Position numbers and translations under genes: made by a program. The notes under the pieces were generated by a model. That model did no database searches. It was not told the origin of the DNA and was given only the letters and a program-made list of their open reading frames with translations. Below are positions 14,663-23,249 of a DNA stretch of 64,000 nt, one piece after another; within the stretch, counting starts at the first letter, position 1; each line of letters starts with the position of its first letter. Source of the stretch: JBBTXJ01 sp964636345 (GTDB taxonomy: Bacteria; Patescibacteriota; Patescibacteriia; Magasanikbacterales; JBBTXJ01); assembly GCA_964636345.1 (NCBI GenBank), contig CAZWRL010000001.1, positions 1 to 64,000 of the forward strand, given 5' to 3'.

Positions 14663-15352
14663 ATGGCAAAACCCCCCAAAACTTCCATTCCTTCTACCCA
14701 GCGATACCTGGACATTGCGGCGATTCGCGATGGGGTGATTGTTATGCGTGATGGGACGCTTCGCGCGGTGTTGATGGTTTCAAGTATCAACTTTGCGTTG
14801 AAATCCGAGCAAGAACAGGAGGCGCTGGTGGGAAGTTATGTGAGTTTTTTGAATACGCTGGAATATCCGATTCAAATTGTGGTGCAATCGCGCAAGATGA
14901 ATATTGACGCGTATCTACAGTTGCTCAAGGAGCAAGAGCAAAAGCAAACCAATGAATTATTGCGCGCGCAAATTCAGGATTATCGCGCGTTTGTGGTTGA
15001 TTTGGTGGAACTGGGGGAAATTATGCAGAAACGATTTTTTGTGGTGCTTGCGTATGATCCGGCGGCGAACATTAAAAAGGGGTTCCTGACGCGGCTGAAA
15101 GATGCGATGGCGCCCGCGAAAGTTATTAAAATGAAGGAAAAACAATTTAATGAACGGCGGCAGGATTTGCAGATGCGGGTTGACGGGGTGAGCAGCAGTT
15201 TGCAGGGGATGAGTTTAAAAGTGGTGCAATTGGATACGCAAGGGCTCATTGAATTATTTTATAACATTTATAATCCGGTCACCGCGCCACAAGAAGAGCT
15301 CACTGATATCGGCAAGTTGCAGGTTGAGGAAGAACCGGCGTTTGCTCCGTAA
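14663..15352 (+). CDS. VirB4/TraC-like N-terminal domain protein
   Basis: 229 aa. Start ATG 14663 is one base after the PrgI stop. It matches the N-terminal module of VirB4/TraC-type proteins: a strand-rich DGVIVMRDGTLRAVLMVSS region, helices with SEQEQEALV, and an IQIVVQSRK strand followed by a long helix. It has no Walker motifs. The ATPase itself is encoded by the next gene, three bases on. Together they look like a VirB4 split into two polypeptides, which are expected to assemble at the membrane. Confidence 0.75.
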   Translation: MAKPPKTSIPSTQRYLDIAAIRDGVIVMRDGTLRAVLMVSSINFALKSEQEQEALVGSYVSFLNTLEYPIQIVVQSRKMNIDAYLQLLKEQEQKQTNELLRAQIQDYRAFVVDLVELGEIMQKRFFVVLAYDPAANIKKGFLTRLKDAMAPAKVIKMKEKQFNERRQDLQMRVDGVSSSLQGMSLKVVQLDTQGLIELFYNIYNPVTAPQEELTDIGKLQVEEEPAFAP

Positions 15353-15355
15353 TCT

Positions 15356-17431
15356 ATGGCATTTAAACCCGTACAATCTGGCGCGCTTGGAGCTACCGAA
15401 CAGGTAAAGAATGTTGGGGCGGCATTAAAGACCAAAGCGGAGCATGAGGAGGCGACGCAGCAGGCGGCTGTTGACAAATCGCTTTCCGTGTTGCAGGAAG
15501 AGCGTGTGTACCGTGAGGGCGCGGTTTCGGTGCGCGATATTATCGCGCCGGCGGCGTTTAAGGTTGATCCCGGCATGGTGCATCTTGGGGATACGGTGCT
15601 CCGCACGATGTATGTGGTGACCTATCCGCGCTTCATTAGTATTGGCTGGTTCACGCCGATTATCAACATGAATGTCACGGTTGACATTTCCATGTATTTT
15701 TATCCGATGAAATCCGAGATTGTGCTGAAGCAACTGAAGAAAAAGGTGGGAACGCTAGAGGCAGAAATAAGTGCGGCGCGTGAGAAGGGGATGCCGCGTG
15801 ATCCCGCGGCCGAGACCGCCATTGGTGACGTTGAACGTTTGCGTGATTCATTAACGCAGGGCACCGAACATTTTTTCCAATTTGCGTTGTATGTCACCGT
15901 GTACGGCAAGGATCTGGAAACGTTAAATAAGGTCTCTGAACAGGTTGAATCCGTGTTTGCGAGTTCTTTGATTTACACGCGTCGTGTATTATATCAGGCG
16001 GAGCAAGGATTTAATTCAACCCTGCCGCTTGCCAATGATGAATTGCAGGTCGCGTTTAACATGAATTCATCGCCGATTGCGTCGTCGTTTCCGTTCATGT
16101 CAAGCGATCTGACGTCTGACAGCGGCATTTTGTATGGGATCAATCGGCACAATAACAGTTTGATTATTTTTGACCGTTTCAGTTTGCCGAACGCGAACGG
16201 GATTGTGTTTGCCACGTCCGGCGCGGGTAAAAGTTACGCGGTGAAATTGGAAATTTTGCGGACACTCATGATGGGCGTTGACGTTATTGTGATTGACCCT
16301 GAAATGGAGTACAAAAATTTGTCTGACGCGGTGGGCGGTTCGTATGTTAATTTGTCGCTTGCGTCAGAGAGCAAACTTAATCCGTTTGATTTGCCGCGTC
16401 CCACCACCGGCGATGCTACCACTGAAGATATTATTCGGAGCGCGGTGATTACCACCAAAGGAATCTTGCGCGTGATGCTGGGGCAATTTTCCGTTCAGGA
16501 GGATTCATTGCTTGACCGCGCGCTATTGGAAACCTACGCCAAAAAAGATATTACGGCTGATTCTGATTTAACTAAATTGGGCCCCACCGACATGCCCATT
16601 TTGACTGACTTGCAGGATATTTTGGAGGGCATGACCGATTCAAAAGATCTGGTTGAAAAATTGAAGAAGTATACGGAAGGCACGTTTTCCGGTTTGTTAA
16701 ATTCCTACACTAATATCACGATGAATAATTTACTCGTGGTATTCAGTGTGCGTGATTTGGAAGATGAATTGCGGCCGGTGGGGATTTTCACGATTGTAAA
16801 TTATATTTGGAATGTGGTGCGCTCCGAGCGAAAGAAGCGCGTGCTGGTGGTTGATGAGGCGTGGTGGCTCATGCAACATGAGGATTCCGCGCGGTTTATT
16901 TTCACGCTCGCGAAACGTTGTCGTAAATATTTTTTGGGCATTACCACCATCACGCAGGATGTGGCCGACTTTTTGGGGTCGCAGTACGGACGCGCGATTG
17001 TGACGAACTCGCAGATGCAATTGTTGTTGAAGCAATCAACGGCCTCCGTAGATAAATTGGTTGAGGTTTTTATGTTAACGCAGGGCGAGAAGTTTTTACT
17101 GTTGGAGTCAGGAGTGGGCGAGGGTATTTTCTTTGCCGGACCGCGTCACGCCGCGATTAAAATTATTGCTTCCTATAATGAGGATAAATTGGTAACGACG
17201 AATCCGGAGCAGTTGCTCGCGATTGATAAATCCAAAAAAGCGTTTAAGGAGATGATACAAACAAAAGAGACGACGCCAGCGGCGAGTGCTCCCGCACCAG
17301 AACCGGCGCCTAAGGAAGAGCCGAAAGAAGAGCCGAAAGAAATGGCAGTGGAAACACCGGCTGAAGTAGTGGCCGTGGCACCGGAAGCCGTGGTTGCGCC
17401 TGCACCGGCGCCGGAAGCGCCTAAAACATAA
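15356..17431 (+). CDS. virB4: VirB4-family secretion ATPase
   Basis: 691 aa. Walker A (TSGAGKS) is at about residues 287-293 and Walker B (VLVVDEAWW) at about 497-505, followed by a conserved ITTITQDV segment, all typical of VirB4/TraC-type ATPases that power type IV secretion or conjugation. The first 250 residues form the VirB4 middle region. The last 60 residues are a Pro/Ala/Glu-rich tail with EEPKEEPKE repeats, an extension I do not expect in the family. It is in an operon with PrgI and the VirB6-like gene. In Patescibacteria such clusters may serve DNA uptake or contact with host cells (inference). Confidence 0.9.
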   Translation: MAFKPVQSGALGATEQVKNVGAALKTKAEHEEATQQAAVDKSLSVLQEERVYREGAVSVRDIIAPAAFKVDPGMVHLGDTVLRTMYVVTYPRFISIGWFTPIINMNVTVDISMYFYPMKSEIVLKQLKKKVGTLEAEISAAREKGMPRDPAAETAIGDVERLRDSLTQGTEHFFQFALYVTVYGKDLETLNKVSEQVESVFASSLIYTRRVLYQAEQGFNSTLPLANDELQVAFNMNSSPIASSFPFMSSDLTSDSGILYGINRHNNSLIIFDRFSLPNANGIVFATSGAGKSYAVKLEILRTLMMGVDVIVIDPEMEYKNLSDAVGGSYVNLSLASESKLNPFDLPRPTTGDATTEDIIRSAVITTKGILRVMLGQFSVQEDSLLDRALLETYAKKDITADSDLTKLGPTDMPILTDLQDILEGMTDSKDLVEKLKKYTEGTFSGLLNSYTNITMNNLLVVFSVRDLEDELRPVGIFTIVNYIWNVVRSERKKRVLVVDEAWWLMQHEDSARFIFTLAKRCRKYFLGITTITQDVADFLGSQYGRAIVTNSQMQLLLKQSTASVDKLVEVFMLTQGEKFLLLESGVGEGIFFAGPRHAAIKIIASYNEDKLVTTNPEQLLAIDKSKKAFKEMIQTKETTPAASAPAPEPAPKEEPKEEPKEMAVETPAEVVAVAPEAVVAPAPAPEAPKT

Positions 17432-17436
17432 CGCCT

Positions 17437-18003
17437 ATGCTTTTTACTGAACGACGCCCACTCATGATTGGACTTATCGTGTTATCCGCGGTTGTGGTTG
17501 TGGTGGTTGTGATTTTTATTGTTCGTTTTGCGCGGAGTGGCGACTCGGGCGGAGAAGCAGTCAAGCCGACACCTGCTAAAATAGCTGGTACATCATCGGA
17601 TGGCGCGGTGGTGCCACCAAAAGATTTTGATAAACAAACGGTTGAAAGTTTGGCTCGTCTTTTTGTTGAACGGATTGGCAGTTATTCAAATCAGAGTAAT
17701 TTTCAAAATTTGAATGATGTGGCAAGTTTGCTGACGCCACGAGCGCGTACGTGGGCCGATGGTTTGAAGAAAACGCAAGATACCAGCGCGGGGTATCGCG
17801 GGATAACGACAAAAGCGTTGACCGCGGAGACCACTGACTGGAAACCACGTGAGAGCGCGCGCGTGCGTATTGCAACGCAACGACAGGAGGAGCGTGATGG
17901 TGCCTTGCCACAGTTGCAGTATCAGGATGCTGAAGTGCGCTTGGTTTTTCAGGGTGACTCGTGGCTGGTTGATGAAATGGTATGGAAGGATGTTCAGCCA
18001 TGA
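17437..18003 (+). CDS. single-pass membrane protein of secretion operon
   Basis: 188 aa with one N-terminal membrane helix (about residues 9-30, Val-rich), a Gly/Pro/Lys linker, then a domain of about 120 residues with a helix-rich start (VESLARLFVERIG) and alternating strands ending QGDSWLVDEMVW. One helix plus an NTF2-like-looking domain is the architecture of VirB8-type proteins, and the operon position fits. Sequence alone does not prove it. It overlaps comF by 14 bases. Confidence 0.6.
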   Translation: MLFTERRPLMIGLIVLSAVVVVVVVIFIVRFARSGDSGGEAVKPTPAKIAGTSSDGAVVPPKDFDKQTVESLARLFVERIGSYSNQSNFQNLNDVASLLTPRARTWADGLKKTQDTSAGYRGITTKALTAETTDWKPRESARVRIATQRQEERDGALPQLQYQDAEVRLVFQGDSWLVDEMVWKDVQP

Positions 18004-18649
18004 GTGCGTGACACAATGGTTTTTTGATCGCTTGTTTCCGCTTTCTTGTTTTGGTTGTGAAAAGGAAGGGTGCTGGGTGTGTGGCGCGTGCGAAGACGCG
18101 CTTGTGTTTTTACCGCCGGTATGGCAGGGAGCTCCTATGCCACTCCGCGGAAGCACCGCTGTTTTTACCTATGACCAGCCGGTGGTGCGTTCCATGGTGA
18201 TGGCGCTCAAATATCAGTATGCGGAATTGGTAGTTCCGGTGATGGGCGGTTTGATTGCTCGGTGGCTCTCGGACGGCGGCAGAGAAATGTTTCCCGCGAA
18301 TGGCGTTATTGTTCCGGTGCCGCTCCACCCGCGACGGTATGCCTTACGCGGATTTAATCAGGCGGAATTGATTGCCCAGGAGCTTGGCCGCCTTCTTGGT
18401 CAACCGGTCGTTTGTCTCCTGAAGCGCACACGCGCTACGCGCCATCAAACACTGCAAACGCGTCTTTTGAGATGGCAAAATGTTGATGGCGCTTTTGCGG
18501 TGGCTGATGATGCGGTGATTGATGGAAGGCCGGTTATTATTGTTGATGATGTGACCACAACCGGCGCAACGCTTGCCGCATGCGCACGGCCGCTTATGGC
18601 GGCAGGCGTTCAGAAAATATACAGCTTTGCCTTTGCGCGTGAGTTATGA
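17990..18649 (+). CDS. comF: ComF-like phosphoribosyltransferase
   Basis: 219 aa from ATG 17990, with GGAAGG upstream and 14 bases of overlap with the previous gene; GTG 18008 is an alternative. The N-terminus has a zinc-finger-like Cys set (CFGCEKEGCWVCGAC), followed by a type I phosphoribosyltransferase domain with the PRPP loop VIIVDDVTTTGAT at about residues 180-193. ComF proteins take part in natural competence, helping single-stranded DNA uptake. Its place at the end of a VirB4-type operon links that apparatus to DNA import (inference). Its 3' end overlaps the convergent M14 gene by 6 bases. Confidence 0.85.
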   Translation: MFSHECVTQWFFDRLFPLSCFGCEKEGCWVCGACEDALVFLPPVWQGAPMPLRGSTAVFTYDQPVVRSMVMALKYQYAELVVPVMGGLIARWLSDGGREMFPANGVIVPVPLHPRRYALRGFNQAELIAQELGRLLGQPVVCLLKRTRATRHQTLQTRLLRWQNVDGAFAVADDAVIDGRPVIIVDDVTTTGATLAACARPLMAAGVQKIYSFAFAREL

Positions 18650-19393
18650 TTGTTTGGCCGAGAAGGCAATAATCGCGCGCATTTGCGCGAGGAGGATCGT
18701 GATCCGTTTTTTTAAGGGAAATGCATCGGGCATTTCCGTACAGATTGAAAATTGCGCGCCGGATTTGTGCGCATATTCCTCACCCGAGCCATCGGAGCGG
18801 GGATTCAGCACCAGGCCATCATTTCCGCGATGCCTGTAGATACGTTTTTTGGTAACCACCGTGCCGTATTTTTTTGCGATTTTGATGAGGTTGCGATAGA
18901 TGACGGGTTCGTGCGGTTCACGGGTGTAGGCAAAAAGATAGGAGCCGCGTTGTTCTTCGTCCTCATGGAGGGCGGCGAAGAAAAAGAGTGATTCCGCGGC
19001 GAGCGCTTTTTTTAGAAGTATATTTTCCGGCGCCGGTTGGTGATCAAGAAAATGGCGATTGAGATTTCGATTATCCTCATTACGATACTGATGTCGGTCA
19101 AAACCGTATGGGTTAACGAGCGGGAAGATGATAATCTTGATGTGCGCGGGGAGACGCGGTATTCGTTTGAGGAATGCAACGATTGCCCACGGACCTGACT
19201 CTTCGTCGCCATGAATGCCGGCAGAGAAACAGATAACGCGCTTGGCGCGCGCGGGGTTACCGAGCGTCACTTGATAGAGCGGATATTCGTGGTTTTTTCC
19301 TACCATGCCAAGCGTGGTGAGTGGGATTTTTTTCCGTTCGCACACGCGTTGCAACTCCCGGATATAGGGAGTGTAGTTTCCGGTTTTTTGCAT
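18644..19393 (-). CDS. M14-family zinc carboxypeptidase / deacylase-like
   Basis: 249 aa, cytosolic, no signal peptide. GIHGDEESGPWA (about residues 59-70) supplies the His and Glu zinc ligands; NPYGFDRHQYRNEDNRNLNR is typical of the succinylglutamate desuccinylase/aspartoacylase branch; a His in AALHEDEE and a late Glu in ICTEMPD fit the remaining ligand and catalytic positions. It hydrolyses an amide in a small molecule or peptide; the substrate is not known. It follows the ATP-grasp gene by five bases on the same strand, so a ligase and a hydrolase for the same kind of bond may be paired. Confidence 0.8.
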   Translation of the reverse strand: MQKTGNYTPYIRELQRVCERKKIPLTTLGMVGKNHEYPLYQVTLGNPARAKRVICFSAGIHGDEESGPWAIVAFLKRIPRLPAHIKIIIFPLVNPYGFDRHQYRNEDNRNLNRHFLDHQPAPENILLKKALAAESLFFFAALHEDEEQRGSYLFAYTREPHEPVIYRNLIKIAKKYGTVVTKKRIYRHRGNDGLVLNPRSDGSGEEYAHKSGAQFSICTEMPDAFPLKKRITILLAQMRAIIAFSAKQS

Positions 19394-19398
19394 AGCGC

Positions 19399-20688
19399 TT
19401 ACATTTCGCGTAGATACCCCCAGGTGTGGAGGCGGTCACTATCCTCAAACCAACGATCGCCAATATCCGTGCGATAATACATGTGAGGAATAATAATGTT
19501 TTGAATGCGACGATAGACCTGATCTTGTGTTTGTTTTACCGTATTGCCCGAGCCGCAGACGACGAGCACCACGCCGGAGGTGCCGGTAACGAGCCATTCG
19601 TCGTTCACTAATTTGACGTCTTCAATGTGCACGCCTTCGGGCGGTTTCTTGAAATAGATGATGGAGTCCTTGGATTTTATCTCAAACGTTTTTTTGTCAG
19701 TGAAAGGGAAGGGCGGCACCACCAGACGCACGCCAATTTGGAAACCGCTTTTCACTTTTAATTTTGGATCATGCCCGGCGGCAAGTTCATAGAGGAATTC
19801 GCCCATGGGCGTCACCATACCTTCATGTTGAATGAAAATAGTTGGGTAGCCAAAACGCGAGGTGAACTCCAATGGATAAATGCCGTGGCCATTCACGATG
19901 CAGTTAATATCCATGTATCCCACATACCCCTCTTCCGCGAATTTTGATTCCAGTTTTTTGAGCGTTTGGTTAAAGAGGCGGTTGGGCCCGCTCCAAAACA
20001 TGAGTGTTCCCATCTCGCCGGTTGAAGGCCCCAAATTGCCTGGGAATAATTTTTTGTGTTCAAAATTAACATTGATGGGATAGACAAATTCTTTGCCGTT
20101 AAAGAACGCGCCCACAGCAACTTCAACGCCAGTCACGCGTTTTTGCAGTTGGAAATCCGGCATTTTTTTGGTCCATCCTTTTTTGTAATCGCCAAGTACC
20201 TGAACCACATCGCGGCCGTCTTCTTCCTCGCCCACAAAGAGGAGTCCTTTGATGACTGATGATTCACCGTTTGGTTTAATGACGTAGCGGCCGGGGTTCG
20301 CGCGGACAAATTCAATAGCCAGATCAAACGAGGTAAAATTTTGATAGGGAATGATATTGACGCCCACTTTTTTTAGTTCTTCTTGGCCAAACGGACGGTC
20401 ATCCTCAAGCATATCCGTGTACGGCGTGCCGCCTACCACCAGCTTGCCACGCTCCCGCACTTTTTTTGCTTTGAGTCCCTGGCCGAGCACGTCATCAAAA
20501 ATAACAATATCCGCCCAATCAAGTTCTGCCTCCCAGTTGTCCACTTTTGGCACAAAGCCATCCGCCACTTCCCGTTCTTCCGGTTCTTCAGTGTAATATT
20601 TTACCTCGTGTCCTTCTTTGATAATCTGCCAGGCGATGTCTCCAATCAAACCATCTATGGAGACAAACAGAAATTTTTTTGATTCCAT
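19399..20688 (-). CDS. ATP-grasp ligase related to PurD
   Basis: 429 aa. An N-terminal Rossmann-like preATP-grasp segment (FLFVSIDGLIGDIAWQII) leads to the ATP-grasp lysine strand VIKPNGESS at about residues 136-144 and a late EFTSRFGYP motif with metal ligands. It resembles phosphoribosylamine-glycine ligase (PurD), but no other purine genes are nearby and the N-terminal P-loop is atypical. A different carboxylate-amine ligation is therefore possible. It is transcribed from its own promoter at 20747-20719, with no Shine-Dalgarno, and continues into the M14 gene. Confidence 0.75.
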   Translation of the reverse strand: MESKKFLFVSIDGLIGDIAWQIIKEGHEVKYYTEEPEEREVADGFVPKVDNWEAELDWADIVIFDDVLGQGLKAKKVRERGKLVVGGTPYTDMLEDDRPFGQEELKKVGVNIIPYQNFTSFDLAIEFVRANPGRYVIKPNGESSVIKGLLFVGEEEDGRDVVQVLGDYKKGWTKKMPDFQLQKRVTGVEVAVGAFFNGKEFVYPINVNFEHKKLFPGNLGPSTGEMGTLMFWSGPNRLFNQTLKKLESKFAEEGYVGYMDINCIVNGHGIYPLEFTSRFGYPTIFIQHEGMVTPMGEFLYELAAGHDPKLKVKSGFQIGVRLVVPPFPFTDKKTFEIKSKDSIIYFKKPPEGVHIEDVKLVNDEWLVTGTSGVVLVVCGSGNTVKQTQDQVYRRIQNIIIPHMYYRTDIGDRWFEDSDRLHTWGYLREM

Positions 20689-20718
20689 CGGTTTTCATTA
20701 GAAATAAATGACATGATG

Positions 20719-20747
20719 ATTGTAGCAAAGTGGCGATTATTTTTCAA
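20719..20747 (-). promoter_or_regulatory. promoter of ATP-grasp/M14 operon
   Basis: On the - strand, TTGAAA (20747-20742), a 17-bp spacer and TACAAT (20724-20719) with an extended TGC. The leader is about 24 bases. Confidence 0.65.
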
Positions 20748-20749
20748 AC

Positions 20750-20775
20750 AAAAACCCCGACGCGTCGGGGTTTTT
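20750..20775. terminator. perfectly palindromic bidirectional terminator
   Basis: The 26-bp palindrome AAAAACCCCGAC... has T-runs in both directions. It ends the 20791-21084 gene and insulates the downstream promoter. Confidence 0.9.
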
Positions 20776-20790
20776 GGTACGATGCTCTTT

Positions 20791-21084
20791 TTACGGTGCC
20801 GGTTGCGCCGGTGTGCCCGTTGCGGTGACGGCCGTGGTGGTTGCCGTTTCAGAGGGTGAAACAGGCGCGGCGTTACGGTTTTTATAGGCGGTGTAGCCGC
20901 CCCACGCAATGAGCGCAAGGACAATGAGCCAAATAAGGCCGCGTACAAAGCCACCGCCTTCTTTGTGAGAGTCCCTATCGCGCTGATTCCGCGTGGGCTC
21001 TGAAGCATCAGGTGCGCGCGCCTCGTCTTCCTTTTCGATGTCGTCTTCCACCTCCAACTTCTCTTGATCTCTGGGTTCGTCCAT
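20791..21084 (-). CDS. small single-pass membrane protein
   Basis: 97 aa from ATG 21084; an ATG at 21111 in frame is possible. It has an acidic, Lys/Arg-rich N-terminal half (residues 1-40), one membrane helix (about 47-65, GLIWLIVLALIAWGG), and a short Thr/Ala/Pro-rich outer tail. This suits an anchor or linker, but the family is unknown. It is divergent from typA. Confidence 0.55.
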   Translation of the reverse strand: MDEPRDQEKLEVEDDIEKEDEARAPDASEPTRNQRDRDSHKEGGGFVRGLIWLIVLALIAWGGYTAYKNRNAAPVSPSETATTTAVTATGTPAQPAP

Positions 21085-21206
21085 AGAAATGGGGATAATA
21101 AATAAAGCCATGAAAACTGCCTTCAGCTTAGCAAAGGGGGTAAAAACGTGTAAATAGGGGGCTGTGTACAGTTTATTTGTATCTGTTTTTACCGAGGCCG
21201 GAGCTC

Positions 21207-21235
21207 TTTACATGCGTGAATAGTTGTGGTATTAT
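21207..21235 (+). promoter_or_regulatory. promoter of typA
   Basis: TTTACA (21207-21212), a 17-bp spacer and TATTAT (21230-21235). The short leader carries a hairpin GTCTC/GAGAC at 21241-21255, right at the predicted 5' end, and no Shine-Dalgarno. Confidence 0.6.
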
Positions 21236-21269
21236 TGATTGTCTCTCTGGGAGACACTGTTTTGTCATT

Positions 21270-23054
21270 ATGAATGCTATTAGAAACGTTGCTATCATCG
21301 CTCACGTTGACCATGGGAAGACTACGTTGGTTGACGCGCTTTTACATCGTTCAAAAACGCAGCTCTCCAAAAAAAATGCGGATGCTATCTGCATCATGGA
21401 TTCAAATGAGCTTGAGCGCGAGCGCGGTATTACCATTTTTGCCAAAAATGCCGCGGTTTTTTGGGGCGACACAAAAATTAATATCATTGACACGCCGGGC
21501 CACGCGGATTTTGGCGGCGAGGTGGAGCGCGTGCTCAACATGGCTGATGGGTGTCTTCTTTTGGTTGATGCCAAAGAAGGGCCCATGCCGCAGACGCGTT
21601 TTGTGATGCGGAAGGCCTTGGCGCTTGGATTAAAAATTATTGTGGTGGTGAATAAAATAGATAAGCCGGACGCGCGGCCGGATTTTGTGCTGAACAAAGT
21701 GTTTGAATTATTTGTGGAATTGGGCGCCGAGGCCCAGGCGCTTGACTTTCCGGTTTTGTACGCGTCCGCAAAAAAAGAAAAGGCGGGTTTGGGACGGGAT
21801 TTGAAGGACATGACGGATGTTGATCCTATTTTTGACGCAATTATTAAATATATTTCCGCGCCAGCCGGTGATGCGGCGCTTCCGCTTCAAATGCGCGTGG
21901 TTACGTTAACTAAAGACGATTTCAAAGGCCGCATCGGCACGGGCAGAATTTATAATGGTGTCATTCGCGCGGGGCAAGAGGTGGCGCATATTAATCGCGC
22001 GGGAGTGACGCGGAAATATCGTTTGGTGTCACTCATGACGCTTTTGGGACTTGAGCGTATAGAAATTAAAGAAGCATCGGCCGGGGATATTGTTGCAATC
22101 GCGGGCGTTCCCGATGTGGTGAGCGGGGAAACGATTGCGGATCCAGCAAATCCCGTAGCGTTGCCGCTACTTGCTATTGAAGAGCCCACCGTGAAAATGA
22201 CATTCGCGGTCAACGATTCTCCGTTTGCCGGTAAGGAGGGGGAGTACACCACGTCGCGTCAAATTCGTGAGCGTCTGTACACGGAGCTTGAAACGGATAT
22301 GGCGCTTCGTGTTATTGATGGTACGCAGGGTGATTGGATTGTGTCCGGGCGCGGCGAATTACATTTGGCAATTTTGATTGAACGCATGCGGCGTGAGGGG
22401 TTTGAATTTCAGGTTTCCTCGCCTGAAGTTATTTATAAAGAAGTTGGTGGTAAAAAATTGGCGCCGTATGAGCGTGTGTATATTGAGGTGCCGGAAGCGT
22501 ATCAGGGAATTGTGATACAGAAATTAGGCAGTCGTCGCGGTAAACTGCAGGAAATGCGGGTGGAAAATGGCGTAGTATTTTTGGAATTCACGATTCCAAC
22601 GCGAGGACTTTTTGGTTATCGCAGTGAATTTTTGACGGATACGCGGGGTTTGGGGATTATCAATACGCTTTTTGAGGAGTATCAACCGGTGGATTCCAGC
22701 GAGTGGCAGACACGCGAAAAAGGTTCACTGGTTGCGCATGAGACGGGTACCACACAATTGTACGGACTGCTTGCTGTACAAGATAGAGGAGTGTTATTTT
22801 TTGGGTCGGCAGTTCCTGTCTACGAGGGGCAGGTGGTGGGGCAGAACACGCGCGCGGGCGATATGCGCGTGAATGTATGCAAAGAAAAACGGTTATCTAA
22901 CATGCGCTCAAAAGGCGATGGTTCAAGTGAGCATTTCAACGAACCGCGGATTATGGGTCTTGAAGATGCGTTGGAGTACATCGCGCCTGATGAACTGGTG
23001 GAAGTGACGCCAAAAAATGTTCGTATCCGCAAAAGAGATTTGTTGAAACGGTAA
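21270..23054 (+). CDS. typA: translational GTPase TypA/BipA
   Basis: 594 aa, the family's usual length. G1 (AHVDHGKT, residues about 8-15), G2 (RGITI), G3 (DTPGHADFGGEV), G4 (NKID) and G5 (SAKK) are all visible, followed by the EF-G-like domains II, III and V and a basic C-terminal domain. TypA binds ribosomes and aids 50S assembly and translation under stress. ATG 21270 is the start because the sequence NAIRNVAIIAHVDH begins the family's conserved N-terminus. There is no Shine-Dalgarno; a small hairpin lies at the mRNA's 5' end. Confidence 0.95.
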   Translation: MNAIRNVAIIAHVDHGKTTLVDALLHRSKTQLSKKNADAICIMDSNELERERGITIFAKNAAVFWGDTKINIIDTPGHADFGGEVERVLNMADGCLLLVDAKEGPMPQTRFVMRKALALGLKIIVVVNKIDKPDARPDFVLNKVFELFVELGAEAQALDFPVLYASAKKEKAGLGRDLKDMTDVDPIFDAIIKYISAPAGDAALPLQMRVVTLTKDDFKGRIGTGRIYNGVIRAGQEVAHINRAGVTRKYRLVSLMTLLGLERIEIKEASAGDIVAIAGVPDVVSGETIADPANPVALPLLAIEEPTVKMTFAVNDSPFAGKEGEYTTSRQIRERLYTELETDMALRVIDGTQGDWIVSGRGELHLAILIERMRREGFEFQVSSPEVIYKEVGGKKLAPYERVYIEVPEAYQGIVIQKLGSRRGKLQEMRVENGVVFLEFTIPTRGLFGYRSEFLTDTRGLGIINTLFEEYQPVDSSEWQTREKGSLVAHETGTTQLYGLLAVQDRGVLFFGSAVPVYEGQVVGQNTRAGDMRVNVCKEKRLSNMRSKGDGSSEHFNEPRIMGLEDALEYIAPDELVEVTPKNVRIRKRDLLKR

Positions 23055-23091
23055 GCGCCGAGGCAACCCTTTCAAATCGCGAAGTTTCTAT

Positions 23092-23181
23092 TGGCGGAGG
23101 AGGTGAGATTCGAACTCACGAGGGCTGTTAGACCCTACCTCGTTAGCAGTGAGGCGCACTAGACCACTATGCGACTCCTCC
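23092..23181 (-). tRNA. tRNA-Ser(GCU)
   Basis: On the - strand the acceptor GGAGGAG pairs with CTCCTCC, followed by discriminator G and an encoded CCA (23094-23092). The anticodon GCT is at 23147-23145, there is a long variable arm typical of class II tRNAs, and the T-loop reads GTTCGAATC. Confidence 0.95.
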
Positions 23182-23211
23182 TGGTGAGAGAATCGTATCA
23201 TATTTTTTCGC

Positions 23212-23240
23212 TTGCGTCAACGTCGCGCGCACGCTATACT
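23212..23240 (+). promoter_or_regulatory. promoter of exonuclease gene (near-leaderless)
   Basis: TTGCGT (23212-23217), a 17-bp spacer and TATACT (23235-23240). The predicted start is about three bases before ATG 23250. Confidence 0.6.
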
Positions 23241-23249
23241 CTGCTCACT

